Shown here: positions 25,474 through 37,630 of the stretch, piece after piece
Layout: every line of letters begins with the position of its first letter
Position numbering within the stretch: position 1 is the stretch's first letter
Source of the DNA: Limnoperna fortunei
Lineage: Eukaryota > Mollusca > Bivalvia > Mytilida > Modiolidae
Direction of reading: 5' to 3'
NCBI GenBank assembly: GCA_944474755.1
Contig: OX104123.1
Coordinates: forward strand, 65,775,898-65,839,897
Length of the DNA: 64,000 nucleotides
Translations under genes and position numbers: made by a program
Notes under the pieces: generated by a model
Told to the model about the DNA's origin: nothing
Seen by the model: only the letters and a program-made list of their open reading frames with translations
The model's database searches: none

Positions 25474-25766
25474 CAAGAAACATTTACCAAAGGTGAATAT
25501 TTATAATATGTATACACAACTACATGCATGATAATGTTTAAGTTGGTGATCACAAACTTGAAAGCAGGCATAGGTATGTTTTGAATGTCCTGTTGAACAT
25601 CTTAAATTGCAGCTGCGGAACCGTAACTCATCGGATCCTTTGACCCATGTCCGCCAAATCAAAAATATCCAAAGGACCTAAAGCGCTACGAGCCCGCAGC
25701 TACTTATATTGTAACTGAAATAAGGTCTGATTTTTCCAATATAAATACATAAAAAACATTGCAGGG

Positions 25767-26030
25767 GGCCTCGGTGGCCGAGTGGTCAAGATAGTTCGTC
25801 TACTATTGATCACGTAGTCTGTCAACACTGAGATTGCGGGTTCGATTCTAACTAAAGGCAGGGTGTACTCGACTCCAATCTTAATCGACAAGGATTGCCA
25901 GTTGTCCTACCGCAGGTAGGGGGTTTTATCCGGGTACTCCGGCTTCCTCCCCCAATAAAAACTGGACGCCATGATATAGCTGAAAAATGGCTGAAAGTGG
26001 CGTTAAACACCATTAAACAAACAAACAACA
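25767..26030 (+). mobile_element. S1 SINE, full length, reference copy
   Basis: The tRNA-like head GGCCTCGGTGGCCGAGTGG carries an A box matching TRGYNNARNNG at 25775-25785 and a near-consensus B box GGTTCGATTCT at 25839-25849. The body includes TTAATCGACAAGGATTGCC and GGGTACTCCGGCTTCCTCCC. The 3' end has ATATAGCTGAAAAATGGCTG, AAAGTGGCGTTAAACACCA and (AAAC)n. The leucine/serine-type head suggests a tRNA origin; I cannot tell which tRNA. Confidence 0.93.
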
Positions 26031-26199
26031 ACATAAAAACATTGCAATATATAATTATATATACTACAACTATTGGGTATATCATATATGATATTTGTTC
26101 AACTGCAACCTGCCTTAGGTGCAGGTAATACTTACGAGTTTTGAAATTTTTGTTATATATTTGTTTCTGGTTGGTTTGTTGTCTTCTTAACATATTACC

Positions 26200-26610
26200 A
26201 CTGGAACCATACTGGGAGGGTTCCCAGTGCTCGGCCCACAGAGCAGCCCAGCTCGTCCCCGTGTGGCGGATAGAGGAGACCCTCTCATTGGGATGTTGTC
26301 AGGTCATAATACGGAATGCCTGGCCGCGGACCGTAGTGGGTAACGTGTTTGGAGAGTGCCACACTGCTTGCACTATAAAGACCCCTTTTGTAGATTTCGA
26401 AAAAGAGTAGGCGCATTGTAGCCGCTACAAAAGGCTAAATTTTCCGCCCCTACCAAAAACTCCATACTTTTCCAGGGGCAGTCAAAACTGTATTCCCTGT
26501 GACTCATCCCATCCCCATTTTCCGTTGATTTATTGTTTGTTAACTTGTTCCCGTCCTGAATATAGCTGAAATACTGCTCGCTGGACGTAGTTTTCCATTC
26601 AATTATTTAT
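26200..26610 (+). mobile_element. S2 retroposon (non-tRNA-headed SINE-like)
   Basis: Shares GTTGTCAGGTCATAATACGG, CTGGCCGCGGACCGTAGT and CATACTTTTCCAGGGGCAGT with the copies at 41478 and 59766. It ends CGTCCTGAATATAGCTGAAA, TACTGCTCGCTGGACGTAG, the LINE-type 3' tail. An 89-codon open frame at 26141-26410 lies inside and is not conserved in the other copies. Confidence 0.8.
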
Positions 26611-27815
26611 TCCCCATTCATTGTCGACCCATTGATGGCTTTGGGATTTTTTTTTTTGCTCACTGGTTGGGTTGTGCTCTTTCTTTGACATATTCCCCAT
26701 TAAATTATATTCTATATTTTACCTTGCAAACATCACAAAACCAGGTATCACCGTCTTCGTGTCCATTTTAACCTTTACCTACCCAATGGTACCTTTTTTA
26801 TTATCACACCTTCCTCTTTCTCAAGGTTTTCTTGTTACTGGTATGCCTTTAATTTAGTTTCCTTATTCGCTGACAAAACCGGTTTTACTCCCATCAATTT
26901 CAAAGCTAGCGCCATGTAGCGGAATACGCATGGACAGCCAGTTCTTTCTCCTGCCAGCTGTTCCCGACATTGCAAAAACTCATGCAACACTTGAACCGTC
27001 CACCTTTTAAGGTGTCAATCGATACGGTGTCTAATTTCTCAGCCATCAGCAATATAGCTTTGTTTTCTCACATGTTACTAATACGAGATGCGCCAAAATC
27101 TGGATTGTTTATCTTTCTTACAATCCCACAATGCCTCACTAGTTTTCTCCTATAAACCAGAAGTGCGAACTCGCTTATGGGTAGAAAAAAGTAATCCAAT
27201 TCAATTTATTATTTTTTTTTAATTAGCGCACCTCTTTTACCTTAAGTTTAACTTGACCGACATCATATATATCCAGAATCGTACGTGACAGGCCTATGTT
27301 CTCTCAAAATCTCATGACCACTTTAAAACCTTCCAAGAGAAAACTAGCTACTATTTTCTTATATGTTCTAAATTTAACTATTCCCCTTTAGTGTCTTGAC
27401 CCCTTATTGTCGTCCGATAAAATTTTGCAGACCGGAAGTAACATTTCTTCGGACTTAGCAACGGAAAGGGTATGATCAGTTTCCGAACTGAGCGGGTGGT
27501 ATTCTACAGAGCGTGATATTCATCTAGGAAGTTGATATTCTTCACAGAAAGATGGTATTCGTAACAGAAGGCTGGTATTCGCGAAGAGTGGTTGACTGGG
27601 AAACGGGAATAAATTCGGGATTAGACTGGAATAATACACCTAATTTAACCAAAGAAATGTCTAGATATTTGTATGAAGTATAATATTAAATATACCAATG
27701 ATGCTAACAGTGATGTAGCTAACAACTATATTTTTTCAGAAACAATTGTTGTTATAACACAAGCAAAATAGCCTAAGGATCATTAGTTTTAAAATGCAAA
27801 TATGCAAATACCACC
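26611..27815. other. spacer, no gene seen
   Basis: No supported gene. A loose run of GGTATTC/AGA phrases near 27500-27600 looks like a decayed short tandem repeat. Confidence 0.4.
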
Positions 27816-27817
27816 TT

Positions 27818-27973
27818 TGTTCATCACAGCTGCAGATATTAATATTTAAAAATTTGAGAATAACATAATGTTTAAATGAAGTTTAATTACTCAGCCTGCA
27901 GGTTTGTTGCATCTCTCATGAAAGCTATGATATATATAATCACTAAGTTTAACAACAACACATAACGCAAACA
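27818..27973 (+). promoter_or_regulatory. promoter of dead TIMP copy
   Basis: Aligns with the 5' flank of the complete TIMP gene: CATCACAGCTGCAGAT (27823), then TTTAATTACTCAGCCTGCAG at 27882-27901, then GCTATGATATATATAATCAC as the TATA-like element. The same order and spacing occur at 37474-37630. Confidence 0.75.
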
Positions 27974-28016
27974 ATGACACCAGTTATTGCAGTCTTGTGC
28001 CGTTTGGTGGCACACT
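27974..28016 (+). pseudogene. TIMP-like exon 1 remnant
   Basis: ATG at 27974 encodes MTPVIAVLCRLVAH then a stop, aligning with the signal peptide MTPVIVVLFCLVARS of the complete gene. The signal peptide is interrupted before the Cys-x-Cys mature start, and no exons 2-5 were found downstream as far as the next copy. With its promoter this is a decayed third member of the cluster. It could alternatively be a promoter-bearing segmental duplication that never included the gene body. Confidence 0.75.
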
Positions 28017-28083
28017 GATGAAGTAAAATGTTGAACATTAATTGTGGCACTAGAATCGAACCACAATCTTATGGAAGACCATA

Positions 28084-28192
28084 CGTGCCATGGAAAAAAT
28101 TTATAACTCGTGCGCACGAGTTTCAAACTTGAGCGCAAAAGTTAGTTACTCGTGCGCACAAGTTATACATTATTTTTCCATGGCAAGTACGG
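28084..28192. mobile_element. foldback hairpin element
   Basis: The ends TGCCATGGAAAAA and TTTTTCCATGGCA are inverted. Inner arms AACTCGTGCGCACGAGTT and TTACTCGTGCGCACAAGTT are also inverted and each is itself nearly palindromic. Confidence 0.65.
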
Positions 28193-28898
28193 GCTTCCAT
28201 ACAATCTAAATAGAACGTAAACATACATTCACATCATTAACAGATAACCGCACAATTCATATGAAACAGTTTCAGGCGTATATATTTAGGCAGTGCTGGT
28301 AAAAATACCATACTTATTTAGAAGTTTAATGCCCATTTCGGCTATCCAGGACACAACAAATCAACTGAGGAGAAGGATGGGGAATTTGACATGCAGATAA
28401 AGCTGATTCTAGAAATTATGGCAATTTGATATGGCTAAAAAGAGCTTCTTAAGCGGCGAAAATAAGGCTAATCTGATTCGAAATCTACCAACGTAGTTAT
28501 TCCGAGTTAGCGGCATTCTCCAATCACGTAATACACTTAAGTCCGAAACATGTCTTTCCTTCGTAATAAACAGATAAATTACTCTCTCCCATGGAAAAGC
28601 CATTTGCAATACGCCACCTAGGGACGCCTAGCAGCAGTGTTACTGATATTATGCTTACGTAAAGTGAATCAAGTTATATTACACACAAACACGTCAAGCT
28701 CTCTAAATTGAAATCTGCATCGAGCAGTGGCAACCACCGAGGTACATATCATGGCAGCCGAAGTATTGACATGAATTTTAAATACGGTAGCTCTTCAGCA
28801 ACGTCATGGCGTTTAGTTCTTATTCTGGGGAAAAGACGGAATACCTGATGAAAACCCTCCGATAAACTTTAATTAAGGATATACAAGTACACAATTTG
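28193..28898. other. spacer with a SINE remnant
   Basis: At about 28800-28880 there is a minus-strand S1 remnant (GTCATGGCG, GGAATACC). Otherwise nothing is supported. Confidence 0.4.
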
Positions 28899-28982
28899 GG
28901 TGGTTTGCCTCGAACTCCGACCTACCGATTACAACATTAAGGTGGTTTGCCTCGGACTCCGACCTACCGATTACACCATTTA
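28899..28982 (+). repeat. 42-bp direct duplication
   Basis: Two units starting GGTGGTTTGCCTCG and carrying CTCCGACCTACCGATTACA, 28899-28940 and 28941-28982. The core CTCCGATCTACCGATTACAC also occurs at 39090 in TIMP intron 2. Confidence 0.85.
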
Positions 28983-28991
28983 GCTGGTTTG

Positions 28992-29209
28992 TATGATCAC
29001 GTGGTCTGTCAGCACCGAAATTTCGGGTGCGAGTTTCAGGAGGCGCTCTACTCCAATCGTAATTGACAAGGATTTCCAATTTTCCTACCAGAGATCGGGG
29101 TTTCTCCGGGTACTACGGCTTCCTCTCCTAATGAACGCCATGGTACAGCTAAAAAATTGGGGAAAGTGGCGTTTATCACCATTTAATCAAACAAACAAAC
29201 AAAAACAAA
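28992..29209 (+). mobile_element. S1 SINE, 5'-truncated
   Basis: GATCACGTGGTCTGTCAGCA, TAATTGACAAGGATTTCCAA, TTTCTCCGGGTACTACGGC, GGTACAGCTAAAAAATTGG and an AAACAAACAAACAAAA tail. Confidence 0.82.
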
Positions 29210-29214
29210 TGTGA

Positions 29215-30590
29215 TCCAGTTAGTATGTTTTAGTGTCCAAATGCTTCACGTCCTGAATATACGCGTACATAGTGCTAAAATAGTTGTTGCTTTAAGTTAA
29301 ATATCAATCAATTGTTTCATATAGGTAAACTTTGAGTAATCGACAGGTGACAGTTGTATGAAGCGACAATTTACTATGACTCTAAAATTATTTTACATGG
29401 ATTGCATGTAAACGTTTTCGTCCTAAATATAGCTGAAATATTGCTCGCTGGAAATTAGAAATCGATCAATACATCCGCACGTACCTACACACTGTTATGT
29501 ATGGCTTCATAGTTGTAAACGAGGCCCAGCCGCAAAGTCTACCATTAGAAAATGGGTACAAATCGGCATACATGTCATAGATGTAAAGAAGGTCCTTATC
29601 TTTACAAGTCCATCAGAACTGACAACTAAGACCGTGCACAAATCTCCAATTACCCCTCGCTTAAGCTGTGCGGTTACATAGTACAGTCATGTTTGCGTCT
29701 GTGCAGACAATTTAATATTTCAAGGACTGCAGTAATGTACACACGTCTCGACGTCAGCGGAAATGACGATAGTATGCTTCTAGTGCGGAAGAGTGCAGAA
29801 AATTTTTAATTGTTTCTCAGCGATTAAGTCATTCCCTAAAATTCCTACCCTTAAATTTCGAAAATGATATAAATTGTAAACTCTTTCCATTCGCAAGGTG
29901 TAGATAGCTTTAGCCGGATTTGCCTACTAAGGTTCTCGTGTATGCGCATGTGCAAATACCAATTTTATGCAATTACTATTAACAGCTTATCCTTTATTTG
30001 ACGTGATGTAATGATATAATCCTCGTCGGCAAATATATAAACTATCAGAGCAAGGGCGAATTTGAGCTGAGTCAGTAAATGAAAATCAGAATAACCATTC
30101 TGTTCAGACTGAAAAAGATAAATACAGGTATTATTTGATGCATTCAACAATAAAAACACAACTAGAACTAGTATTATTATGTTTTTTTTCTGAATTATAT
30201 CATGATATTAGTGAAGAGACGTAAAATAAAACAGGTGTCATAAAATGTTATCACACAACATTTTACAACTAATTTAGAGCTGACCAAAAAGAGGTAACAC
30301 TTTTCTTAAGCTCATATCATGTATGACATATGTGCAAAAATGTTTTACCCCATAAATTTTATTATTCATTAATAGTGGCCATATTTGTCCATGGAATACC
30401 CCTGAAGTGCTCAAAGCAGGATAACTCTTTTAAATTGAACGGGTTTAGAAAGTAAAAAATTGACGCCATGATACATGTGTACTTGTAGCATATAAACTGA
30501 CATTTGTTAAATAAATAAATAAATGAAAAAAAATCTAGCGAAACATAATCTGGAAAATTTACATTTCAATATTTAAGTAATAATGTATGC
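29215..30590. other. spacer with LINE-tail remnants
   Basis: At 29420-29475 CGTCCTAAATATAGCTGAAA, TATTGCTCGCTGG and GATCAATAC form a decayed plus-strand LINE/SINE tail. CACGTCCTGAATATACG near 29248 is another trace. No gene seen. Confidence 0.45.
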
Positions 30591-30600
30591 TTTATGAAGA

Positions 30601-33445
30601 ATCAGATGGACTATCAGTTACAATCAGATGGACTATCAGTTACAATCAGATGGACTATCAGTTACAATCAGGTGGACTATCAGTTACAATCAGATGGACT
30701 ATCAGTTACAATCAGGTGGACTATCAGTTACAATCAGGTGGACTATCAGTTACAATCAGATGGACTATCAGTTACAATCAGGTGGACTATCAGTTACAAT
30801 CAGGTGGACTATCATGCAGTTACAATCAGATGGACTATCAGTTACAATCAGATGGACTATCAGTTACAATCAGGTGGACTATCAGTTACAATCAGGTGGA
30901 CTATCAGTTACAATCAGATGGACTATCAGTTACAATCAGATGGACTATCAGTTACAATCAGATGGACTATCAGTTACAATCAGGTGGACTATCAGTTACA
31001 ATCAGGTGGACTATCAGTTACAATCAGATGGACTATCAGTTACAATCAGGTGGACTATCAGTTACAATCAGATGGACTATCAGTTACAATGAAATGGACT
31101 ATCAGTTACAATCAGGTGGACTATCAGTTACAATTAGATGGACTATCAGTTACAATCAGATGGACTATCAGTTACAATCAGATGGACTATCAGTTACAAT
31201 CAGATGGACTATCAGTTACAATCAGATGGACTATCAGTTACAATCAGGTGGACTATCAGTTACAATCAGATGGACTATCAGTTACAATCAGATGGACTAT
31301 CAGTTACAATCAGATGGACTATCAGTTACAATCATATGGACTATCAGTTACAATCAGATGGACTATCAGTTACAATCAGATGGACTATCAGTTACAATCA
31401 GATGGACTATCAGTTACAATCAGATGGACTATCAGTTACAATCAGATGGACTATCAGTTACAATCAGGTGGACTATCAGTTACAATCAGATGGACTATCG
31501 GTTACAATCAGATGGACTATCGGTTACAATCAGATGGACTATCAGTTACAATCAGATGGACTATCAGTTACAATCAGATGGACTATCAGTTACAATCAGA
31601 TGGACTATCAGTTACAATCAGATGGACTATCAGTTACAATCAGATGGACTATCATTTACAATCAGATGGAATATCAGTTACAATCAGATGGACTATCAGT
31701 TACAATCAGGTGGACTATCAGTTACAATCAGATGGACTATCAGTTACAATCAGATGGACTATCAGTTACAAACAGATGGACTATCAGTTACAATCAGATG
31801 GACTATCAGTTACAATCAGATGGACTATCAGTTACAATCAGATGGACTATCAGTTACAATCAGATGGACTATCAGTTACAATCAGGTGGACTATCAGTTA
31901 CAATCAGATGGACTATCAGTTACAATCATATGGACTATCAGTTACAATCAGATGGACTATCAGTTACAATCAGATGGACTATCAGTTACAATCAGGTGGA
32001 CTATCAGTTACAATCAGGTGGACTATCAGTTACAATCAGATGGACTATCAGTTACAATCAGATGGACTATCAGTTACAATCAGGTGGACTATCAGTTACA
32101 ATCAGGTGGACTATCAGTTACAATCAGATGGACTATCAGTTACAATCAGATGGACTATCAGTTACAATCAGGTGGACTATCAGTTACAATTAGATGGACT
32201 ATCAGTTACAATCAGATGGACTATCAGTTACAATCAGATGGACTATCAGTTACAATCAGGTGGACTATCAGTTACAATCAGGTGGACTATCAGTTACAAT
32301 CAGATGGACTATCAGTTACAATCAGGTGGACTATCAGTTACAATCAGGTGGACTATCAGTTACAATCAGGTGGACTATCAGTTACAATCAGATGGACTAT
32401 CAGTTACAATCAGATGGACTATCAGTTACAATCAGGTGGACTATCAGTTACAATCAGGTGGACTATCAGTTACAATCAGATGGACTATCAGTTACAATCA
32501 GATGGACTATCAGTTACAATCAGGTGGACTATCAGTTACAATCAGGTGGACTATCAGTTACAATCAGATGGACTATCAGTTACAATCAGGTGGACTATCA
32601 GTTACAATCAGGTGGACTATCAGTTACAATCAGATGGACTATCAGTTACAATCAGATGGACTATCAGTTACAATCAGGTGGACTATCAGTTACAATCAGG
32701 TGGACTATCAGTTACAATCAGATGGACTATCAGTTACAATCAGATGGACTATCAGTTACAATCAGGTGGACTATCAGTTACAATTAGATGGACTATCAGT
32801 TACAATCAGATGGACTATCAGTTACAATCAGATGGACTATCAGTTACAATCAGATGGACTATCAGTTACAATCAGATGGACTATCAGTTACAATCAGGTG
32901 GACTATCAGTTACAATCAGGTGGACTATCAGTTACAATCAGATGGACTATCAGTTACAATCAGATGGACTATCAGTTACAATCAGGTGGACTATCAGTTA
33001 CAATCAGGTGGACTATCAGTTACAATCAGATGGACTATCAGTTACAATCAGATGGACTATCAGTTACAATCAGGTGGACTATCAGTTACAATTAGATGGA
33101 CTATCAGTTACAATCAGATGGACTATCAGTTACAATCAGATGGACTATCAGTTACAATCAGATGGACTATCAGTTACAATCAGATGGACTATCAGTTACA
33201 ATCAGGTGGACTATCAGTTACAATCAGGTGGACTATCAGTTACAATCAGATGGACTATCAGTTACAATCAGGTGGACTATCAGTTACAATCAGATGGACT
33301 ATCAGTTACAATCAGATGGACTATCAGTTACAATTAGATGGACTATCAGTTACAATCAGATGGACTATCAGTTACAATCAGATGGACTATCAGTTACAAT
33401 CAGATGGACTATCAGTTACAATCGGATGGACTATCAGTTACAATC
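30601..33445. repeat. 22-bp satellite array, about 129 copies
   Basis: The unit is GATGGACTATCAGTTACAAT plus CA. The main variant is AGATGG versus AGGTGG. Rarer TAGATGG units at about 31135, 32191, 32785, 33093 and 33335 are spaced by exact multiples of 22. One unit near 30812 carries a 4-bp insertion. Since 22 codons span three units and no unit contains a stop in any plus frame, all three plus frames stay open, giving overlapping reading frames of up to 916 codons (30587-33337). This is a property of the repeat and not evidence for protein. Confidence 0.97.
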
Positions 33446-34330
33446 TTTTTACATATAAATGTCCTCTAAATTAACATGCAAACTGTAACCAACCCTGTAT
33501 GAATAATCCTTGGGAGGTTCTGTACTCCCACAACCCCGCCTTTCATAAAGGACAGCAACTATTGCTTAGGAATAGAAAAATATTTAATTGGTTTTTTATT
33601 GCGTAACTTCTCTTGAAGAATATGCAAAAAGCTTAGTTTGATAATTTAAAATACTCTTAAACATTTCTATTTAGAAATCATATAGCCAGCAAACCAGCAA
33701 AATTTGTTCTGACGATCCACAGGAACAAAAATAGTGTCTGACTTTTAATCCTGCAGCTAAGCATTCTCAGATTTAGGCAAATCATCAGTTATTTTCAGAT
33801 ATTCCAACATTCTCATTCCTCTTGCTGTATAACCATAATAACTGTAATGAAAAATTACATCGTTTACTTATTTATTACATTTTTGTCTTGGCGAAAAGTT
33901 GGTGTTATCAAATTAATATTTTTGATAATTACTTCTAGTTATCGGGTAGTGGCCATACGGAGGACAAATTTGTTTCGAACAGTTTATTCACCTCCATTGT
34001 ATACATGTTCTGAGGAAAACATTTTTAACCAATGTCGTTTACAATTCAGTGCCACATCATTTTTTTTTCAGACCACGCCCATTTATTGCCAAAGGTTAGG
34101 TAGGCAGACGTCGTTTCGTGTTTTATTCGATTAGAATATAATTCAAATAGAACAAAATAAAAATATGACACATATATCTATTTGTTATATAAAAAATGAT
34201 GAAATCCTCCACTCCCCCGACACATAATTTTTCAGTACTTTACCTGCCAGTACGTCTAGTTGATATTTTAAATTATTAATTAACTACTATAATATTCGCT
34301 TAAATAACAGTTAAACTGCCAATATGATAT
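33446..34330. other. AT-rich spacer, no gene seen
   Basis: A 95-codon open frame at 33847-34134 has no recognisable motif. Confidence 0.4.
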
Positions 34331-34334
34331 ATTT

Positions 34335-34506
34335 TGCTGAACCAGCCCAATACAGACTTAACTAGTCCAATATCAATATTGGCCCGATTCGTCCTGTATT
34401 GGCCTAATTCAAACCTGTATTGGCCTATAGTTATTGGTCCTTGGCCAGATGTATTGTCCTTCGGCTGCGCCTCAGGCCAATACAGCAAGCCTTGGACCAA
34501 TAACTA
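34335..34506. mobile_element. foldback element rich in GTATTGGCC
   Basis: The arms at 34428-34460 and 34474-34506 pair (TAGTTATTGGTCC... with ...GGACCAATAACTA) around the loop TCGGCTGCGCCTC. Upstream, direct and inverted TGTATTGGCC words repeat four times. Confidence 0.75.
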
Positions 34507-34679
34507 GGCACGTAATAATATCATAGTAGCAATCGAGTGATCAACATCATTAATAGTCAAAGCTGACTCTACTTATATAAGAGGTAAGTTGAACTCAGGT
34601 AGCATCAATACACACTCTTTTTGTTTTGTTTGTCAATTTCATCCATGATATATTTGGTCTAGTTCGTAACTAAATTTTA

Positions 34680-34915
34680 TGAGATCGTTGGACCGATCTT
34701 CCGCAAGGTAAATGGGTATGCTCGCCCTGCGCATAGGAAATTGTTGGTTCGATCCCATGTCCCAGGAGAAAAACCCTTCGGTAGGAATATTGGCAATTCT
34801 TGTCAATTAAGATTGGAGTCGAGTGCACCCTGCCGGCAGTGAGACTCGAACCTGTAACCTCAGTGTTGACAGACCACGTGATCAATACTAGACTAACTAT
34901 CTTAACCACTACTTA
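34680..34915 (-). mobile_element. S1 SINE joined to a second tRNA-like head
   Basis: The minus strand of 34762-34915 is a 5' S1 segment (B box and GATCACGTGGTCTGTCAACAC). Directly adjacent on the plus strand, 34690-34757 contains GGTAAATGGGTATGC and a consensus B box GGTTCGATCCC, as in another tRNA-derived sequence. The two heads face each other. Confidence 0.6.
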
Positions 34916-35449
34916 ACATTGTTGAAATAGTCATTGAAATTTAGTGATATGCCCTTTGGACAGATAAATCAGACTGACATTGTTTACGTATATTCTGTTA
35001 AAAAATTCAGTTTTAAAGGTAGTCGAACACATAGACAGAACATATACAGTATAATGGAATTGGACGGCTGATTATTATGTTCCGCTAACGAAAGTTGAAG
35101 GCATAGGTTCGTTTGTCCGACCGTCATAACTCATATTTTCATTTTCACCTAGAAAAGTATTATATTATATACTCATATAGAAATCTTTATTTTGATTCGC
35201 TAGACGCCGACGCTGGGTCAACCGGTAACCGTTGGGTCGCATGGTAAGGTCACCCTCGCGTGAGATTTTGCACGTGATTGAGATGTTTGGATAAATGTAC
35301 ATAAAACATTCAAACCAAACAGTAGTATATTTTAACATGTTTCTGTCTACATTGTATGGGCTGGATTTTTTCCTGTGGAAAAGGGTTAAAATGTCCAAAA
35401 TATGTTGCAAATATTGAATTGTTTTCATTTAAATATTCGATATAATATA

Positions 35450-35578
35450 ACAGTTATCACCATAGTTGATATATGACCCGGCATTTCTTTCCCCACGAAA
35501 AGTAAGTTCACCCTCGGGTGACCTTATTTTCTCGGGGAATAAATCACCGGGTCACACAACAACTAGGGTGATAACTGT
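35450..35578. mobile_element. foldback hairpin, ~62-bp arms
   Basis: The left arm starts ACAGTTATCACC and the right ends GGGTGATAACTGT. Shared inverted blocks are TGACCCGG and TTTCCCCACGAAAA (TTTTCTCGGGGAA). The apex TCACCCTCGGGTGA is a perfect palindrome with a 2-nt centre. Confidence 0.85.
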
Positions 35579-35579
35579 A

Positions 35580-36100
35580 TAATGTTTAGGGTAGAGGCAG
35601 AAAATGCAGCTTTGTGTAGCAGTATAATGAACCTAATCTAATCATACTAACCACAACATTGTAACAGTTCTTGTTTCATGCGTTTTGATTGGATGACGCG
35701 AGTACAGACGAGTGCGCTTGAGCTCATCTTTACTGGTCATCTGTGTCAGAAATCGGCCATTTACGGAAGAACAAAAAGTTTACGTTGTAGCATAGAAATC
35801 ATTCCAAGAAATTAAAGTACCACAGAAAAAAATCACAGGGAATTCAAATACTTGATCAATCAAGAATTGGGAAAGACCCAATACCAAGCATCATTGTATA
35901 GAGACAAATAGATCCAACAGAAAATGTATTCTACAAATATAACACGGTTTAAAAAATTAAAAATCTATTTTACCTGTCTGTTAATTTATTGCATTTTTTT
36001 ACAATTATTGGCTGAATGGTTGCATTATGTCCATCCAATAATATTTTAGTTATATTCAGGACGAGAGCAAGTTTTGTATTTTTTGAATGCTTAAGAAAAT
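35580..36100. other. spacer with a dispersed repeat and LINE-tail trace
   Basis: 35686-35745 (GCGTTTTGATTGGATGACGC and onward) matches, in complement, 61335-61395. 36040-36066 (TATATTCAGGACGAGAGCAA) is a minus-strand LINE-tail trace. No gene. Confidence 0.55.
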
Positions 36101-36103
36101 TAA

Positions 36104-37448
36104 GCAGGTTGGGTAGGTACAGAGGAGTACAGAAGGTTGGGAAGGTACAGAGGAGTACAGAAGGTTGGGTAGGTACAGAGGAGTACAGAATGTTGGGTAG
36201 GAACAGAGGAATACAGAAGGTTGGGTAGGTACTGAGGAGTACAGAAGGTTGGGTAGGTACAAAGGAGTACAGAATGTTGGGTAGGTACAGAGGAGTACAG
36301 AACGTTGGGTAGGTACAAAGGAGTACAGAAGGTTGGGTAGGTACAGAGGAGTACAGAAGGTTGGGTAGGCACTGAGGAGTACAGAAGGTTGGGTAGGTAC
36401 AGAGGAGTACAGAATGTTGGGTAGGTACAGAGGAATACAGAAGGTTGGGTAGGTACAGAAGAGTACAGAAGGTTGGGTAGGTACTGATGAGTACAGAAGG
36501 TTGGGTAGGTACAGAGGAGTACAGAAGGTTGGGTAGGTACAGAAGAGTACGGAAGCATGGGTAGGTACTGAGGAGTACAGAAGGTTGGGTAGGTACAGAA
36601 GAGTACGGAAGCATGGGTAGGTACTGAGGAGTACAGAAGGTTGGGTAGGTACTAATGAGTACAGAAGGTTGGATAGGTACTGAGGAGTACAGAAGGTTGG
36701 GTAGGTACAGAATAGTACAGAAGGTTGGATAGGTACTGAGGAGTACAGAAGAATGGGTAGGTACAGAGGAGTACAGAAGGTTGGGTAGGTACAGAAGAGT
36801 ACAGAAGGTTGGATAGGTACTGAGGAGTACAGAAGAATGGGTAGGTACAGAGGAGTACAGAAGGTTGGGTAGGTACAGAAGAGTACGGAAGCATGGGTAG
36901 GTACAGAGGAGTACAGAAGGTTGGGTAGGTACTGAGGAGTACAGAAGAATGGGTAAGTACAGAGGAGTACAGAAGGTTGGGTATGTACAGAAGAGTACGG
37001 AAGCATGGGTAGGTACTGAGGAGTACAGAAGGTTGGGTAGGTACAGAGGAGTACAGAAGGTTGGGTAGGTACAGAGGAGTACAGAAGGTTGGGTAGGTAC
37101 AGAAGAGTACGGAAGCATGGGTAGGTACTGAGGAGTACAGAAGGTTGGGTAGGTACAGAGGAGTACAGAAGGTTGGGTAGGTACAGAGGAGTACAGAAGG
37201 TTGGGTAGGTACAGAAGAGTACGGAAGCATGGGTAGGTACAGAGGAGTACAGAAGGTTGGGTAGGTACAGAAGAGTACAGAAGGTTGGATAGGTACTGAG
37301 GAGTACAGAAGAATGGGTAGGTACAGAGGAGTACAGAAGGTTGGGTAGGTACAGAAGAGTACGGAAGCATGGGTAGGTACAGAGGAGTACAGAAGGTAGG
37401 GTAGGTACAGAGGAGTACAGAAGAGTACAGAAGGTTGGGTAGGTACTG
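36104..37448. repeat. 28-bp satellite array, about 48 copies
   Basis: The unit is GGTTGGGTAGGTACAGAGGA plus GTACAGAA. Variants include GAAGAGTACGGAAGCATGG, GAAGAATGG, ACTGAGG and GGATAGG, which recur in recognisable blocks (for example near 36545, 36600, 36880, 36990, 37105, 37215, 37350). The minus strand is open in several frames (466 codons at 35970-37370) because 84 bp spans three units. It ends about 180 bp before the complete TIMP gene. Confidence 0.96.
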
Positions 37449-37473
37449 ATTTAATGCTATTTAGATTTTGTTT

Positions 37474-37630
37474 TATCACAGCTGTAGATGTTGTTTGTCT
37501 GAAATGAGCTAATAGCATGTATTTTGATGACGTTTAATTACTCAGCCTGCAGGTTTGATCCATCTGTCTCCAACGCTATGCTATATATAAATATTAGGTC
37601 TGTACATCAATGATAACACATCAGAAAACA
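37474..37630 (+). promoter_or_regulatory. TIMP proximal promoter (complete copy)
   Basis: TATCACAGCTGTAGATG at 37475, TTTAATTACTCAGCCTGCAG at 37533-37552 and the TATA-like GCTATATATAAATA near 37580. The ATG follows about 50 bp after the TATA. The same modules precede the two other TIMP copies, so this order is conserved across the duplications. Confidence 0.75.

Noticed and set aside
25767..25850. tRNA gene from A and B boxes
   Set aside because: It is the head of a dispersed SINE with a long body and (AAAC)n tail, repeated many times in the window.
26141..26410. 89-codon open frame
   Set aside because: Lies within an S2 retroposon and is not kept open in its other copies.
30587..33337. Open frames of up to 916 codons
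   Set aside because: All three forward frames are open because the 22-bp unit contains no stop; this is a repeat artefact.
35970..37518. Overlapping minus-strand frames of 152-466 codons
   Set aside because: Produced by the 28-bp satellite, open in several frames at once.
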